54,340 nucleotides of DNA from an uncultured Anaerolineales bacterium. GTDB taxonomy: Bacteria; Chloroflexota; Anaerolineae; Anaerolineales; Villigracilaceae. A program made the translations under genes and the position numbers. Below, piece by piece: positions 7,679 through 15,940 of this stretch; positions within the stretch are counted from its first letter, which is position 1, and each line of letters opens with the position of its first letter. The stretch lies in the NCBI GenBank assembly GCA_937960595.1, contig CALGPL010000054.1:1-54340 (forward strand). Reading direction: 5' to 3'. The notes below the pieces were generated by a model. It was given only the letters and a program-made list of their open reading frames with translations. It was not told the DNA's origin and made no database searches.

Positions 7679-9973
7679 ATGCCGCGCGCTTTTCGGACAC
7701 CCCGTTTTCTCCCTGATTTGCCTCTGGTATCCCGAGATGTCGATCATTTTCACTTTGATGAATTCGCCATTACGCTGGCGCGTCTGATCGCCGATAAAAC
7801 GACGCGTACGCCGCTGGTTATCGGCGTACATGGGCCTTGGGGGTCAGGTAAAACCAGCCTTCTGCGGCGGGTCAGGCAGATGCTTGAGCCGACCGTGGCG
7901 CTCGATGATCCTACCTTACCCGTGTTATTGAAATTTGCCAATGCGAATGAAAACCCTCGCGAAATTTATCGCGTTTGCAGGACGGTCTGGTTCAATGCTT
8001 GGAAGTATGCCGACGAGGAGCACTTGTTGGTGGCTTTGTTGCGCACCATTGTGCAAGAGATGTATCGCGATGAGTTTATTGTAAAAAGTATCGCTACGAT
8101 TCTCGACCCCTTCAAAGATCGGCGGGAATTGATCAATTCTGTTCTGGGGATGTTTTCTATTCCTACTCCATTTGGCGGACTGAAACTCAATCTTGGAGCG
8201 GTTCGCAAGACGCCCCTGGCCGAGAGGATGGCCTTGTTAGATACGTTTGATCCGGTGTTTGATCGTCTGGCGGCAGCCTGGATCCATTTGAGGCCCGATG
8301 CCAAACGGATCAATGCCGAGCAAGGGGTGCTGGTTGTGTTCATTGATGATCTGGACCGTTGCCTGCCTGCTAAAACCGTCCAGGTGCTCGAAGCGGTTAA
8401 ACTGTTTCTCGATAAAGAAGGGTGCATCTTCGTTCTGGCTGCCGACCGTGAGGTAGTGCGTCAGGCAGTGGAAACCCACTACCAGAATTCGCGTGTGGCC
8501 GGTAAAAACGCTGCCGATTATCTGGAAAAGATCATCCAGGTACGTTTCGATTTGCCGATGATCGACGTCGGCGCAATGGAGAAATATCTAACCGATCAAA
8601 AGGTCGATTCGGTCATGCTCAAGCGCTGGGAGATGTTGGTCACCGCTGCGAACGTCAACCCGCGGCGCGTCAAAGCGGTGATCAACGACTTGAGTTTAAA
8701 GTGGGCGATGGTCTACAATGCCGGGCAAACCGGCAATATCAATCAGGACGATTTTATTCGCTGGTATGTATTGATGCATGTCGCGCCGCCGGCTTTTCTC
8801 CAGCGGATGCAGGACTTGGACGATCATAGTGATTATCCCCACAACCTGGATGTGCGTGTCAAATTCATCAAAGATGCGCTTGCCTGGGCCAAAGGCGAGG
8901 GAGACGAGACTCTGGATCGGGTGTTTCGGGAATACGCCGTTGACCGTTCGTTCAGAGAGGTCTTACGGAAGATTGACACGTTTGACTTTTTGTCTTTCAA
9001 GCCGCCGCGTAATGCCATTGCTCTGGATGCCATTGTTCATATGATGACGGCAGGGCTGCTGGAGGAGGAGCCGGGCGAGGCGGCTGCGGCCGTCTCGGCG
9101 GGTGCAAAACCAGAGGCGGCTGTGCCGTTGCGCGAGGAAGCGCCGCTCCCAACGCCCTCCCTTGAGGTGGCCTCCAAGCCGCCCCTCGAGAAACAGGTCG
9201 AAGTCGAAGCCCGGATCGCACCCGAGAATCTTCTCGTCCTTGGCGGTCTCGAATTTGTCCGCATTCCGGCCGGCAAGTTTTTGATGGGCAGCCGGGACGA
9301 CAATCTGCTTGCCTATGATGACGAAAAGCCGCAGCACACCCTCGATTTGCCAGAATTCTGGATGGGGCGCTTCCCGGTGACCAACGCGCTGTATGCGGCC
9401 TTTTTAGGAGCGCGCAAGCACCCGGTCAAGGGCTGGGCGCAGAAGAAGGATCATCCGGTTGTGAACGTCTCGTGGGAGGATGCCCGCTCCTATTGCAAAT
9501 GGTTCAATACTACTTATGCTAGTGAATTGAAGAAGCGGGGTTTAATCGTGCGCCTGCCCACAGAGGCCGAATGGGAAAAGGCTGCCCGCGGCGAATATGG
9601 CAACGAATGGCCGTGGGGCAACGAATTTGACGCCAAAAAGTGCAACACCAATGAGAGTGGCATTGGGGACACTACACCTGTCGGCGCTTATCCACAGGGA
9701 GCCAGTCCTTTTGGGGTCGAGGATATGGCGGGAAACGTCTGGGAATGGACACATACGCTTGCCAAAGCGTATCCTTACCAGGCCGACGATGGGCGCGAAG
9801 ACAAAAAATCTGACGAAAATCGTATCTTGCGCGGCGGTTCTTGGTATGGCGACCGAAAGAGTGCCCGTTGCGCTTGTCGCCATCAGAATCCGCCCAACCA
9901 GCGCCTGTTCAATCTCGGTTTCCGGGTGGTGGCCGTTTCTCGAACGTCAGACAATTTGGCAGGGCGGTCTTAA
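7679..9973 (+). CDS. KAP-family P-loop NTPase fused to an FGE/sulfatase-modifying-factor-like domain
   Basis: This 764-residue two-part protein starts at the ATG 5 bases after a perfect AGGAGG. The first roughly 480 residues form a KAP NTPase: Walker A GPWGSGKTSLL near residue 54, Walker B VVFIDDLDRC near 222, then LAADREVVRQAV and an ADYLEKIIQV helix typical of the family. A 40-residue Ala/Pro/Glu linker leads to an FGE-like domain at about 520-760: EFVRIPAGKFLMGS, FPVTNALYAAFL, RLPTEAEWEKAARG, MAGNVWEWT, RILRGGSWY, NLGFRVV. True FGE uses two cysteines near its C-terminus. Here the second is kept (RCACR) but the first position appears to be Arg, so oxidase activity is doubtful and a binding role is likelier. 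KAP proteins include the phage-exclusion protein PifA. The gene stands alone between a divergent promoter region and its own terminator, and looks more AT-rich than its neighbours. Confidence 0.85.
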   Translation: MPRAFRTPRFLPDLPLVSRDVDHFHFDEFAITLARLIADKTTRTPLVIGVHGPWGSGKTSLLRRVRQMLEPTVALDDPTLPVLLKFANANENPREIYRVCRTVWFNAWKYADEEHLLVALLRTIVQEMYRDEFIVKSIATILDPFKDRRELINSVLGMFSIPTPFGGLKLNLGAVRKTPLAERMALLDTFDPVFDRLAAAWIHLRPDAKRINAEQGVLVVFIDDLDRCLPAKTVQVLEAVKLFLDKEGCIFVLAADREVVRQAVETHYQNSRVAGKNAADYLEKIIQVRFDLPMIDVGAMEKYLTDQKVDSVMLKRWEMLVTAANVNPRRVKAVINDLSLKWAMVYNAGQTGNINQDDFIRWYVLMHVAPPAFLQRMQDLDDHSDYPHNLDVRVKFIKDALAWAKGEGDETLDRVFREYAVDRSFREVLRKIDTFDFLSFKPPRNAIALDAIVHMMTAGLLEEEPGEAAAAVSAGAKPEAAVPLREEAPLPTPSLEVASKPPLEKQVEVEARIAPENLLVLGGLEFVRIPAGKFLMGSRDDNLLAYDDEKPQHTLDLPEFWMGRFPVTNALYAAFLGARKHPVKGWAQKKDHPVVNVSWEDARSYCKWFNTTYASELKKRGLIVRLPTEAEWEKAARGEYGNEWPWGNEFDAKKCNTNESGIGDTTPVGAYPQGASPFGVEDMAGNVWEWTHTLAKAYPYQADDGREDKKSDENRILRGGSWYGDRKSARCACRHQNPPNQRLFNLGFRVVAVSRTSDNLAGRS

Positions 9974-9985
9974 TCCGAAAAGACG

Positions 9986-10025
9986 AATTGCGTGCGCGGT
10001 TCGAGTGCGCACGCAATTTTTTTTT
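9986..10025 (+). terminator. Strong rho-independent terminator of the KAP-FGE gene
   Basis: The 12-bp arms AATTGCGTGCGC and GCGCACGCAATT enclose a 9-base loop, and the second arm runs straight into about nine T. It lies 12 bases after the stop codon. Confidence 0.93.
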
Positions 10026-10134
10026 GCAAGAGGCGGCAAGTTAAATCACGATGTCCTCGGCGTTCTGCCGGGGACATGGTGGACAAGAGCGAGTCTTGCG
10101 AGCGCTGAGTTTGCCGAGGCGCGAAGGCCGGGGG

Positions 10135-10725
10135 TCAGGGGGTCTCGGTTGGCTGGGGTTTTTCGAACCAGAACCAGGCGCTGGGGCGATCTTTCCGGTC
10201 GCTCCCGTCCTGGCGGTGGACGAGGTTGAGGTGGAGGACGGCGATTTCCAGGTCGTTTGAGTGAATGCCCGGCCGCGTGTGCGCCTGCTCACCGAGAAAA
10301 GCATAGAGCAGCCAGGTCCCGCCAGGGACGAGCAGGCGGTCGAGATTGTGCAAATAATCCAATCGCTCGGCTGGATTCAAGGAGTGGAAGCAGCCGATAT
10401 CCAAGACCAGTTCGTAAGGAGACTGGAACAGCGCGGCAGGCAGATGGACGATATCGCCTACCCGGAAGTTCACCGACAGGTTTTGTTTGGCAGCCCTTTG
10501 CTTGGCAATGGCGATGGCGCGTGGGACGAAGTCTACCCCCGTCACCTGCCAGCCGGCTTTTGCCAGCGCCAGGCTGGAGGTCCCCGTGCCGCAGCCTAGA
10601 TCGAGGGCGCGGCCGGGCGGGTGTTCGGCAATGAAGGCTTCTACTTCCGGCGGGACGACACCCGTATCCCACGGCGGTCGGCGGAAGTAGGCCAGCGCGA
10701 AAGAGATGCGCTTGAGGAGACTCAT
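10135..10725 (-). CDS. Class I SAM-dependent methyltransferase
   Basis: This 196-residue protein has the Rossmann-type SAM-binding motif I ALDLGCGTGTSSLAL near residue 41. The acidic motif II is GVDFVPRAIAIA, and a VLDIGCFHSL segment forms the motif IV region. The overall shape resembles the small TehB/thiopurine-type methyltransferases, with no sign of a dedicated nucleic-acid-binding domain. The target is unknown. Its ATG overlaps the stop of the preceding thioredoxin-like gene by four bases (ATGA), so the two are co-translated. Confidence 0.8.
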   Translation of the reverse strand: MSLLKRISFALAYFRRPPWDTGVVPPEVEAFIAEHPPGRALDLGCGTGTSSLALAKAGWQVTGVDFVPRAIAIAKQRAAKQNLSVNFRVGDIVHLPAALFQSPYELVLDIGCFHSLNPAERLDYLHNLDRLLVPGGTWLLYAFLGEQAHTRPGIHSNDLEIAVLHLNLVHRQDGSDRKDRPSAWFWFEKPQPTETP

Positions 10726-11204
10726 GGTTGCAGGGCTTGTTGCAGGCGCTCAAGGTTTAAACTGCCGACCTCGCGCCAGATTTCACGGCCGGCGGCGTCG
10801 AAGAAAATGAAGGTAGGGGTGTATTGGAAGCCGTATACAGCGGCCAGTTCGCGTCCGGCCTGGGACTGGATATTCACCCGCAGCACGATCAGCCGTCCGG
10901 CGTATTGCTTCTCGATGTCGTCTACCAGGGGTTTAATGGCGGTGCATCCCAGGCAATAAGGCGACTGGAATTCGAGCAGCACGGGGGTGCCCTGGCCAAT
11001 GCGGGCCTGGACCTCGGCTGCTTCGCCGCTCAGGATCGTCTGGCGCGGGCGCAGCAGCAGCCAGGCGGTCAAAAGCGCCAGCAGGATGACCCCAACAGCG
11101 ATGAAATCGGGCAGGCGGGGTTTCTTGCGCAGGAAGACCAGCGCGGCAATCAAGGTCACTGCAACAGCAAGCCACAGAAAAGAATAGTGATTGAGAATGG
11201 TCAT
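10722..11204 (-). CDS. Membrane-anchored thioredoxin-like protein
   Basis: This 160-residue protein has two N-terminal hydrophobic segments (about 8-25 and 34-51). A thioredoxin fold follows, with the active-site motif CLGC in SPYCLGCTAIKP and a cis-Pro region YTPTFIFFDAAG. Unlike classical thioredoxin there is no WCGPC, which points to a TlpA/DsbD-like envelope redox role rather than a cytosolic reductant. It heads a two-gene unit with the methyltransferase and diverges from the EF-G paralogue. Confidence 0.8.
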   Translation of the reverse strand: MTILNHYSFLWLAVAVTLIAALVFLRKKPRLPDFIAVGVILLALLTAWLLLRPRQTILSGEAAEVQARIGQGTPVLLEFQSPYCLGCTAIKPLVDDIEKQYAGRLIVLRVNIQSQAGRELAAVYGFQYTPTFIFFDAAGREIWREVGSLNLERLQQALQP

Positions 11205-11210
11205 GGGTGT

Positions 11211-11239
11211 TTACGGTTTTCAGGAATAGGCAGTATAAT
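11211..11239 (+). promoter_or_regulatory. Sigma-70-like promoter of the EF-G paralogue
   Basis: TTACGG and a perfect TATAAT are separated by 17 bases, about 42 bases before the ATG. Confidence 0.6.
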
Positions 11240-11281
11240 CAGGCGGCTGGAATCATCCCAATATCTTACACGAGGTTTTCC

Positions 11282-13354
11282 ATGAAAGAGTATACCACTG
11301 AGTTTATCCGCAATGTTGCCCTGGTTTCGCACGGCTCGGGCGGGAAGACGATGCTGGGAGAGGCGTTCCTGCATGTGACGGGCGCCACCACCCGCCTGGG
11401 CCGAATCGAAGACGGGACGACGGTTTCGGATTATGACGAGGAAGAGATCCGCCGCAAGTTGTCGCTTTCGACCAGCGTGCTGCCGGTCGAGTACAAAGAC
11501 CATAAAATCAATGTATTCGACACGCCCGGCTACACCGATTTCATCGGCGAGGTGATTTCGGCGCTGCGCGTCTCGGACGGGGCGATGGTGCTGGTCGATT
11601 CGGTCGCCGGGGTGGAGGTCGGCACCGAAATTGCGTGGGGATACTGCGACACCTTCCACCTGCCGCGCTTCGTCGTCATCAACAAGATGGACCGCGAGAA
11701 CGCCGATTATCGCAAGGCGCTGGCCTCGGTGCAGGAGTTCTCCTCGACGCGTTTGATTCCGGTTCAGTTGCCGTGGGGCGAGAAGGCCGATTTCAAGGGG
11801 GTGATTGACCTGATTACGATGAAAGCCTACCCAAAAGAGGGACGCACCGCCGAGGAAATTCCGGCGGATCTCAAACCGGCCGCCGAGGAGGCCCGCACCG
11901 CTTTGATCGAGGCGGCTGCCGAGGGCGAGGATGCGTTGCTGGAAAAATACCTGGAGAACGGTTCGCTTTCTTCGGAGGAATTGTTGCGCGGTCTGAAGGC
12001 GGTCGTCCGCAGCGGGGCTTTCATCCCGGTTTTCGTCGCTGCCGGCGCGCATGAGATTGGTGTCCTTCCTTTGCTGGATGCCATTTTGACCCTCTTCCCC
12101 TCGCCGGCCGAGGCGGGGGAAGTGGTCGCTCAGGGGGTGAGCGGCGAGGAGAAACTGCCGGCCTCCGATTCGGGGCCGCTGGCCGTCTATGTCTGGAAGA
12201 CCACGGCCGATCCGTTCGTCGGCAAATTGACTTACTTCCGGGTTTATTCGGGGGCGCTGCAGGCGGATGCCCGCATCTGGAACAACGTCAAAGGGGTTGA
12301 GGAGCGCATGGCCTCGCTGGCCTGCCCGCGCGGCAAGGAATCCATCCCGCAGAAAATTCTGCATGCCGGCGACATCGGCACGGTAGCCAAACTCTCGGTC
12401 ACCGCGACCGGCGACACGCTGTGCGACAAGGCTCATCCGCTGACCTTGCCGGTACCGGCTTACCCCTCGCCGCTCTACCGCGTGGCGATTTCTCCCAAGA
12501 CCCAGGCCGATGCCGCCAAGATCAGTTCCTCGCTGACCCGTCTGTGCGAAGAGGATATGACCCTCAAGTGGTATCAGGAAGCCGCCACGAAGCAAACTGT
12601 CTTGGAGGGCATGGGCGACCAGCACATCGACGTGGCCATCCGCCGGGCGCAGACGAAACTGCAGGTGGGCCTGAACATTTCCGAGCCGAAAGTTCCCTAC
12701 CGCGAGGGCATCACCAAGAAGGGCGACGCCATGTACCGGCACAAGAAACAGACCGGCGGCGCGGGTCAGTTTGGCGAGGTCTGGCTGCGCATCGAACCGT
12801 ACATGGAGGGCGAATTCGACTTCACCGATGAATTGGTCGGCATGAATCTGTCGCGTTCTTATCTGCCGGCGATCCAGAAGGGCATCCAGGCGACGATGGC
12901 GCAGGGCGTCATTGCCGGTTATCCGATGAGCAATGTGCGCGTCATTGTGTACGATGGCAAAGAACATCCGGTCGACTCGAAGCCGGTGGCGTTCGAAATT
13001 GCCGGACGCGAAGCCTTCAAACTGGCGGTCCAGCAGGCCGGGCCGGTGCTGTTCGAACCGATCATGAATGTGCGCGTCACCGTGCCGGACGCCAACATGG
13101 GCGACGTGATGAGTGACTTGAACACCCGCCGCGGGCGCGTGATGGGCACCGAGTCCGAACGCGGCCGGACGGTGGTACTGGCTCAGGTGCCGCTGGCCGA
13201 AATGCTGCGCTACACCACCACCCTGCGTTCCATCACAGCAGGCCGGGGCGTTTTCAGCATGGAATTCGACCGCTACGACATCGTCCCGACGCATCTGGCA
13301 CAGGAGATCATCGAGGCTCACCAGAAGGAACTGGAAGCCAAGAAGGAAGAGTAA
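11282..13354 (+). CDS. Elongation factor G paralogue (EF-G-like translational GTPase)
   Basis: This 690-residue protein has the full EF-G domain order: GTPase domain, domain II (PLAVYVWKTTADPFVGKLTYFRVYSG), domain III, domain IV and the C-terminal domain V (EPIMNVRVTVPDANMGDVMSDLNTRRGRVMG). The GTPase motifs are altered. The P-loop reads SHGSGGKT instead of AHIDAGKTT, and the switch I RGITI motif is missing. DTPGYTDF and NKMDREN are intact. This pattern marks the second EF-G type common in Thermus, actinobacteria and Chloroflexota, whose role (ribosome recycling, stress or specialised translocation) is unsettled. The main fusA is therefore expected elsewhere. The ATG was chosen because similarity starts there. 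Confidence 0.88.
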   Translation: MKEYTTEFIRNVALVSHGSGGKTMLGEAFLHVTGATTRLGRIEDGTTVSDYDEEEIRRKLSLSTSVLPVEYKDHKINVFDTPGYTDFIGEVISALRVSDGAMVLVDSVAGVEVGTEIAWGYCDTFHLPRFVVINKMDRENADYRKALASVQEFSSTRLIPVQLPWGEKADFKGVIDLITMKAYPKEGRTAEEIPADLKPAAEEARTALIEAAAEGEDALLEKYLENGSLSSEELLRGLKAVVRSGAFIPVFVAAGAHEIGVLPLLDAILTLFPSPAEAGEVVAQGVSGEEKLPASDSGPLAVYVWKTTADPFVGKLTYFRVYSGALQADARIWNNVKGVEERMASLACPRGKESIPQKILHAGDIGTVAKLSVTATGDTLCDKAHPLTLPVPAYPSPLYRVAISPKTQADAAKISSSLTRLCEEDMTLKWYQEAATKQTVLEGMGDQHIDVAIRRAQTKLQVGLNISEPKVPYREGITKKGDAMYRHKKQTGGAGQFGEVWLRIEPYMEGEFDFTDELVGMNLSRSYLPAIQKGIQATMAQGVIAGYPMSNVRVIVYDGKEHPVDSKPVAFEIAGREAFKLAVQQAGPVLFEPIMNVRVTVPDANMGDVMSDLNTRRGRVMGTESERGRTVVLAQVPLAEMLRYTTTLRSITAGRGVFSMEFDRYDIVPTHLAQEIIEAHQKELEAKKEE

Positions 13355-13410
13355 TCACTAGATTCCGTTCGTCACCACCGCTGCAACGCGGGGACTGCCG
13401 AGAATCTTCT

Positions 13411-13443
13411 TAAAGTCGCCAAGAAAAACCCTTGGCGACTTTA
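13411..13443 (+). terminator. Hairpin after the EF-G paralogue
   Basis: The 13-bp arms TAAAGTCGCCAAG and CTTGGCGACTTTA are perfect and surround a 7-base A-rich loop. The T-run after it is short (TTTAAAATT), so termination may be partial. Confidence 0.75.
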
Positions 13444-13572
13444 AAATTGTGTTGGCGCTCTGGACTCCGGCCATTCCCTACTTGTGCATTTCGCTTATCT
13501 GCCCTATACTAATGTCAGTATTCTTTGTCGATTCGGCCCCCAATTCATTCGATTCCAAAAGGAGCGCGAGAC

Positions 13573-14055
13573 ATGCAAAAGAAAAGAACCATCTGGGTTA
13601 CCCTGTTGATCATCTTTGCTTTGTTGCTGGCCTGTCAGTGTCAATTGCCGGGAGGCATCGTCTCCCCTGCTGAGCCGACACCCTTCGTTGGCGGGGACTG
13701 CAATCCCAATACCACGCGACTGCTGATGAACAACAGCATGACCGGTTATATCGCCGGCGGGGACGAATTTCTCGAGACGATTGCCATGTACTGTTTGTGG
13801 GTGCCGGAGGGCGGATCGCAGTTGGTCATCGGCATTCGTGATTTCAACATTGATTTTGACATCTATGTTTCCTCTTCATATGAGGAATTGATGTCGCCGA
13901 GCGGTTTTGGCGAGTACTATGACCGCGATGGCGGGGCCGGCACTCCGGAACAGGTCACGATTCCTAACCCTGGCGGACGCTACTACATTCAGGTAGTAGC
14001 CTACAATTTTGGCACTTCGGGAAATTTCACGATTTGGAATCAGTATACGCCTTAA
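13573..14055 (+). CDS. Lipoprotein with PPC-like domain, copy 1 of a tandem pair
   Basis: This 160-residue protein has an RBS (GGAG) 9 bases before the ATG and a lipoprotein signal ending LLLAC. The mature part is a single domain (about 45-160) with GDCNPNTTRLLMNN, an AMYCLWVP segment, a DFDIYVSSSYEELM core and a closing PGGRYYIQVVAY. It looks like the bacterial pre-peptidase C-terminal (PPC) beta-sandwich, which binds surface or matrix ligands. It shares most of these blocks with the next gene, so the two arose by duplication. The two conserved cysteines (GDC and MYC) probably form a disulfide. Confidence 0.7.
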   Translation: MQKKRTIWVTLLIIFALLLACQCQLPGGIVSPAEPTPFVGGDCNPNTTRLLMNNSMTGYIAGGDEFLETIAMYCLWVPEGGSQLVIGIRDFNIDFDIYVSSSYEELMSPSGFGEYYDRDGGAGTPEQVTIPNPGGRYYIQVVAYNFGTSGNFTIWNQYTP

Positions 14056-14103
14056 GACAGAACCTGACAGGCACAGCCTTGAAGGTTGCCTGGGGAGGTA
14101 ACA

Positions 14104-14706
14104 ATGAAAGCCCAAAAGCATTCCACAGGATGGCTTTGGATTATTGTGGCCGTCATAGCCGTTTGTCTTTGTTGTTTTGTGGTCGCCGGTGGCGTCTTTC
14201 TGCTGCGCGACCGCGTGCCTGCAGTCGGGAATCTGTTCTACACGGCTACTCCTACGGCTACTCCCACCCCTACCAGCACACCGACTCCTACCCCCACCCC
14301 GACGCCCACGCGCACCCCCACGCCCACAATCACACCGACCTTTGTCGCAGGCGATTGCCACTCGGGGACACAGCGCCTGGGGATGAATCAGAGCCTCAAT
14401 GGCCGAATCAATGCAGGCAATAGTTTTTACGATGTGATTGCCATGTATTGTCTATGGGTTCCGCAGAATGGCTCGCGCTTGGAGATCAATCTGACGAACT
14501 TCACTGCCGATCTGGATATTTATGTCTCCCGTTCCTACGAAGAATTGATGTCGCCCTCCGGCTTTGGGGAATGGTATTCACGCGCCAGCGGCACGACCCC
14601 CGAGCGGGTGGTCATCTCCAATCCTGGTGGACGATATTACATTCAGGTTGTTTCGTACACTGGCGCGGGGAGCAATTTCACGATCTCCAACACTTTCGTC
14701 CCCTGA
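14104..14706 (+). CDS. Membrane-anchored PPC-like protein, copy 2 of a tandem pair
   Basis: This 200-residue protein follows GGGGAGG. It has an N-terminal membrane anchor (WLWIIVAVIAVCLCCFVVAG) rather than a lipobox. A stalk of about 35 residues made almost wholly of Thr-Pro repeats follows, then a PPC-like domain closely related to copy 1 (FVAGDCHSGTQRLGMNQSL, AMYCLWVPQNGS, DLDIYVSRSYEELM, PGGRYYIQVV). The anchor and stalk are new relative to copy 1 while the domain is retained, so the domain is displayed further from the membrane. The gene begins 48 bases after copy 1. Confidence 0.7.
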   Translation: MKAQKHSTGWLWIIVAVIAVCLCCFVVAGGVFLLRDRVPAVGNLFYTATPTATPTPTSTPTPTPTPTPTRTPTPTITPTFVAGDCHSGTQRLGMNQSLNGRINAGNSFYDVIAMYCLWVPQNGSRLEINLTNFTADLDIYVSRSYEELMSPSGFGEWYSRASGTTPERVVISNPGGRYYIQVVSYTGAGSNFTISNTFVP

Positions 14707-14750
14707 GTTCGGGTTCGGGTAAACGCGTGGACATTGCCCAACAAATTCTC

Positions 14751-14779
14751 TTGACAGAATGACAAAATTCAGATAATAT
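14751..14779 (+). promoter_or_regulatory. Near-consensus sigma-70 promoter of the cysK-cysE operon
   Basis: A perfect TTGACA and TAATAT are separated by exactly 17 bases. This is the best -35/-10 pair in the window, and it lies about 210 bases before cysK, leaving a long leader RNA. Confidence 0.85.
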
Positions 14780-14814
14780 TTATCAAGTTTTTGAAAAATA
14801 TTCCGAGGATATCT

Positions 14815-14853
14815 ATGATGTCCATGTGCATGTGTTTGAGGCGGGGCTCGTAG
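14815..14853 (+). CDS. Putative Met/Cys-rich leader peptide of the cysK operon
   Basis: This 12-codon open frame reads MMSMCMCLRRGS. It starts 6 bases after a GAGG ribosome site and about 36 bases after the -10 box. Two of its first seven codons are Cys (TGC, TGT) and four are Met. Its stop codon TAG lies in the loop of a 7-bp GC hairpin formed by GAGGCGG and CCGCCTC. A leader peptide rich in the end product, ahead of a cysteine-synthesis operon, fits ribosome-mediated attenuation. Cys-rich upstream ORFs are known ahead of sulfur genes in mycobacteria. The reading is from sequence only; translation is unproven. Confidence 0.5.
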   Translation: MMSMCMCLRRGS

Positions 14854-14962
14854 CCGCCTCTCTGTAGAAGCAGGCCAGCAGACCGAGAGACGGCCGCGAG
14901 TTCCCGCGAGCAGTAATTCGTTCGCAGGCGCAGCGCGCCGTCTTTTCGTTTATCTGCTGGCC
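14838..14962 (+). promoter_or_regulatory. Structured leader RNA upstream of cysK (candidate attenuator)
   Basis: The leader can fold into several stems. GAGGCGG pairs with CCGCCTC (14838-14844 with 14854-14860). A long-range perfect 10-bp stem joins GGCCAGCAGA (14873-14882) to TCTGCTGGCC (14953-14962). Inside it AGACGGC (14888-14894) pairs with GCCGTCT (14937-14943), and CGCG (14895-14898) pairs with CGCG (14905-14908), giving a nested structure. It ends 14 bases before the cysK ribosome site. It does not match the consensus of T-box, SAM, cobalamin or glycine elements that I know. Confidence 0.5.
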
Positions 14963-14988
14963 ATGAATTTGACACAAAGGTGATGATT

Positions 14989-15924
14989 ATGAAAATTGCG
15001 TCGAATGTGACCGAACTGATCGGTAACACCCCACTTGTCCGCCTGAATCGCATCACAAAGGGGGCGCAGGCCGAGGTGGTTGCGAAGTTAGAATTCTTCA
15101 ACCCTGCTCACAGCGTCAAGGACCGCATCGGTTTCTCCATGATTGACGCCGCCGAAAAATCCGGCGCCCTCAAAACCGGGCAAATCATCGTCGAGCCGAC
15201 CAGCGGCAACACCGGCATCGCTCTGGCGATGGTCGCCGCGGCGAAAGGCTATCGCTGCCTCCTGACCATGCCCGAGACGATGAGCCGCGAGCGCCGTATG
15301 TTGCTGCGCGCCTATGGGGCAGAACTCATCCTGACCCCCGGCCCGGAGGGGATGGCCGGAGCGATTCGCAAGGCCGAGGAGTTGGTTGCTTCGGACCCCG
15401 AAAAATATTTCATGCCTCAGCAGTTTAAAAATCCGGCCAACCCTGAGGTCCATCGTCGCACGACCGCCGAGGAAATTTGGCGCGACACCGACGGGAGAGC
15501 AGACATCCTGGTGGCGGGTGTCGGCACAGGAGGGACGGTGACCGGCGTGGGCGAGGTCATCAAGGCCCGCAAGCCGACTTTTCGCGTGGTGGCCGTCGAA
15601 CCCGACGCTTCGCCTGTTTTGTCGGGCGGGCAAAAGGGGCCCCATAAAATCCAGGGCATCGGCGCCGGTTTCGTGCCGGATGTGTTGAACACCACCATCT
15701 ACGATGAAATTATCCGGGTCAAGGACGACGACGCGCTGGAAACCGCGCGCCGAATGGCGCGCGAAGAGGGGCTTTTGGTGGGCATCTCCTCCGGCGCGGC
15801 GACCTGGGCGGCGCTTCAGGTGGCGAGACGGCCGGAGAACGGCGGTAAGTTGATCGTGGTGATCATCCCCTCGTTTGGCGAGCGTTATCTCAGCACGGCT
15901 TTGTTTGCCGATCTGGCCGATTGA
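14989..15924 (+). CDS. cysK: Cysteine synthase A (O-acetylserine sulfhydrylase)
   Basis: This 311-residue PLP enzyme makes cysteine from O-acetylserine and sulfide. The PLP lysine lies in [11 protein letters not shown] near residue 44, the substrate-binding loop is EPTSGNTGI, the glycine-rich phosphate loop is [12 protein letters not shown], and the C-terminal GISSGAA serine region is present. The ATG at 14989 is chosen because the AAGGTGA ribosome site sits 5 bases upstream; another ATG six bases earlier overlaps that site. It is followed 16 bases later by cysE, whose product supplies O-acetylserine. The long structured leader with a Cys-containing leader peptide suggests feedback by cysteine supply. 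Confidence 0.95.
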   Translation: MKIASNVTELIGNTPLVRLNRITKGAQAEVVAKLEFFNPAHSVKDRIGFSMIDAAEKSGALKTGQIIVEPTSGNTGIALAMVAAAKGYRCLLTMPETMSRERRMLLRAYGAELILTPGPEGMAGAIRKAEELVASDPEKYFMPQQFKNPANPEVHRRTTAEEIWRDTDGRADILVAGVGTGGTVTGVGEVIKARKPTFRVVAVEPDASPVLSGGQKGPHKIQGIGAGFVPDVLNTTIYDEIIRVKDDDALETARRMAREEGLLVGISSGAATWAALQVARRPENGGKLIVVIIPSFGERYLSTALFADLAD

Positions 15925-15940
15925 CCCAGCGGAGCAGACT

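Noticed and set aside
9800-9973. Possible diversity-generating retroelement variable region at the end of the FGE-like domain
   Set aside because: The RGGSW...GFRVV context is similar to such regions, but there is no reverse transcriptase or template repeat in the window and the codons are not enriched for AAC/AAT-type variable positions.
11201-13321. Long open frame antisense to the EF-G paralogue
   Set aside because: It is rich in His, Arg, Gln and Gly and matches no family. Long antisense frames are expected in GC-rich genes with biased third positions. The same holds for 26293-28335 (plus) and 30411-33011 (minus).
14838-14962. Known riboswitch or T-box before cysK
   Set aside because: I looked for the T-box AGGGTGGNACCGCG word and for SAM, cobalamin and glycine consensus words and did not see them. 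It was left as an unassigned structured leader.
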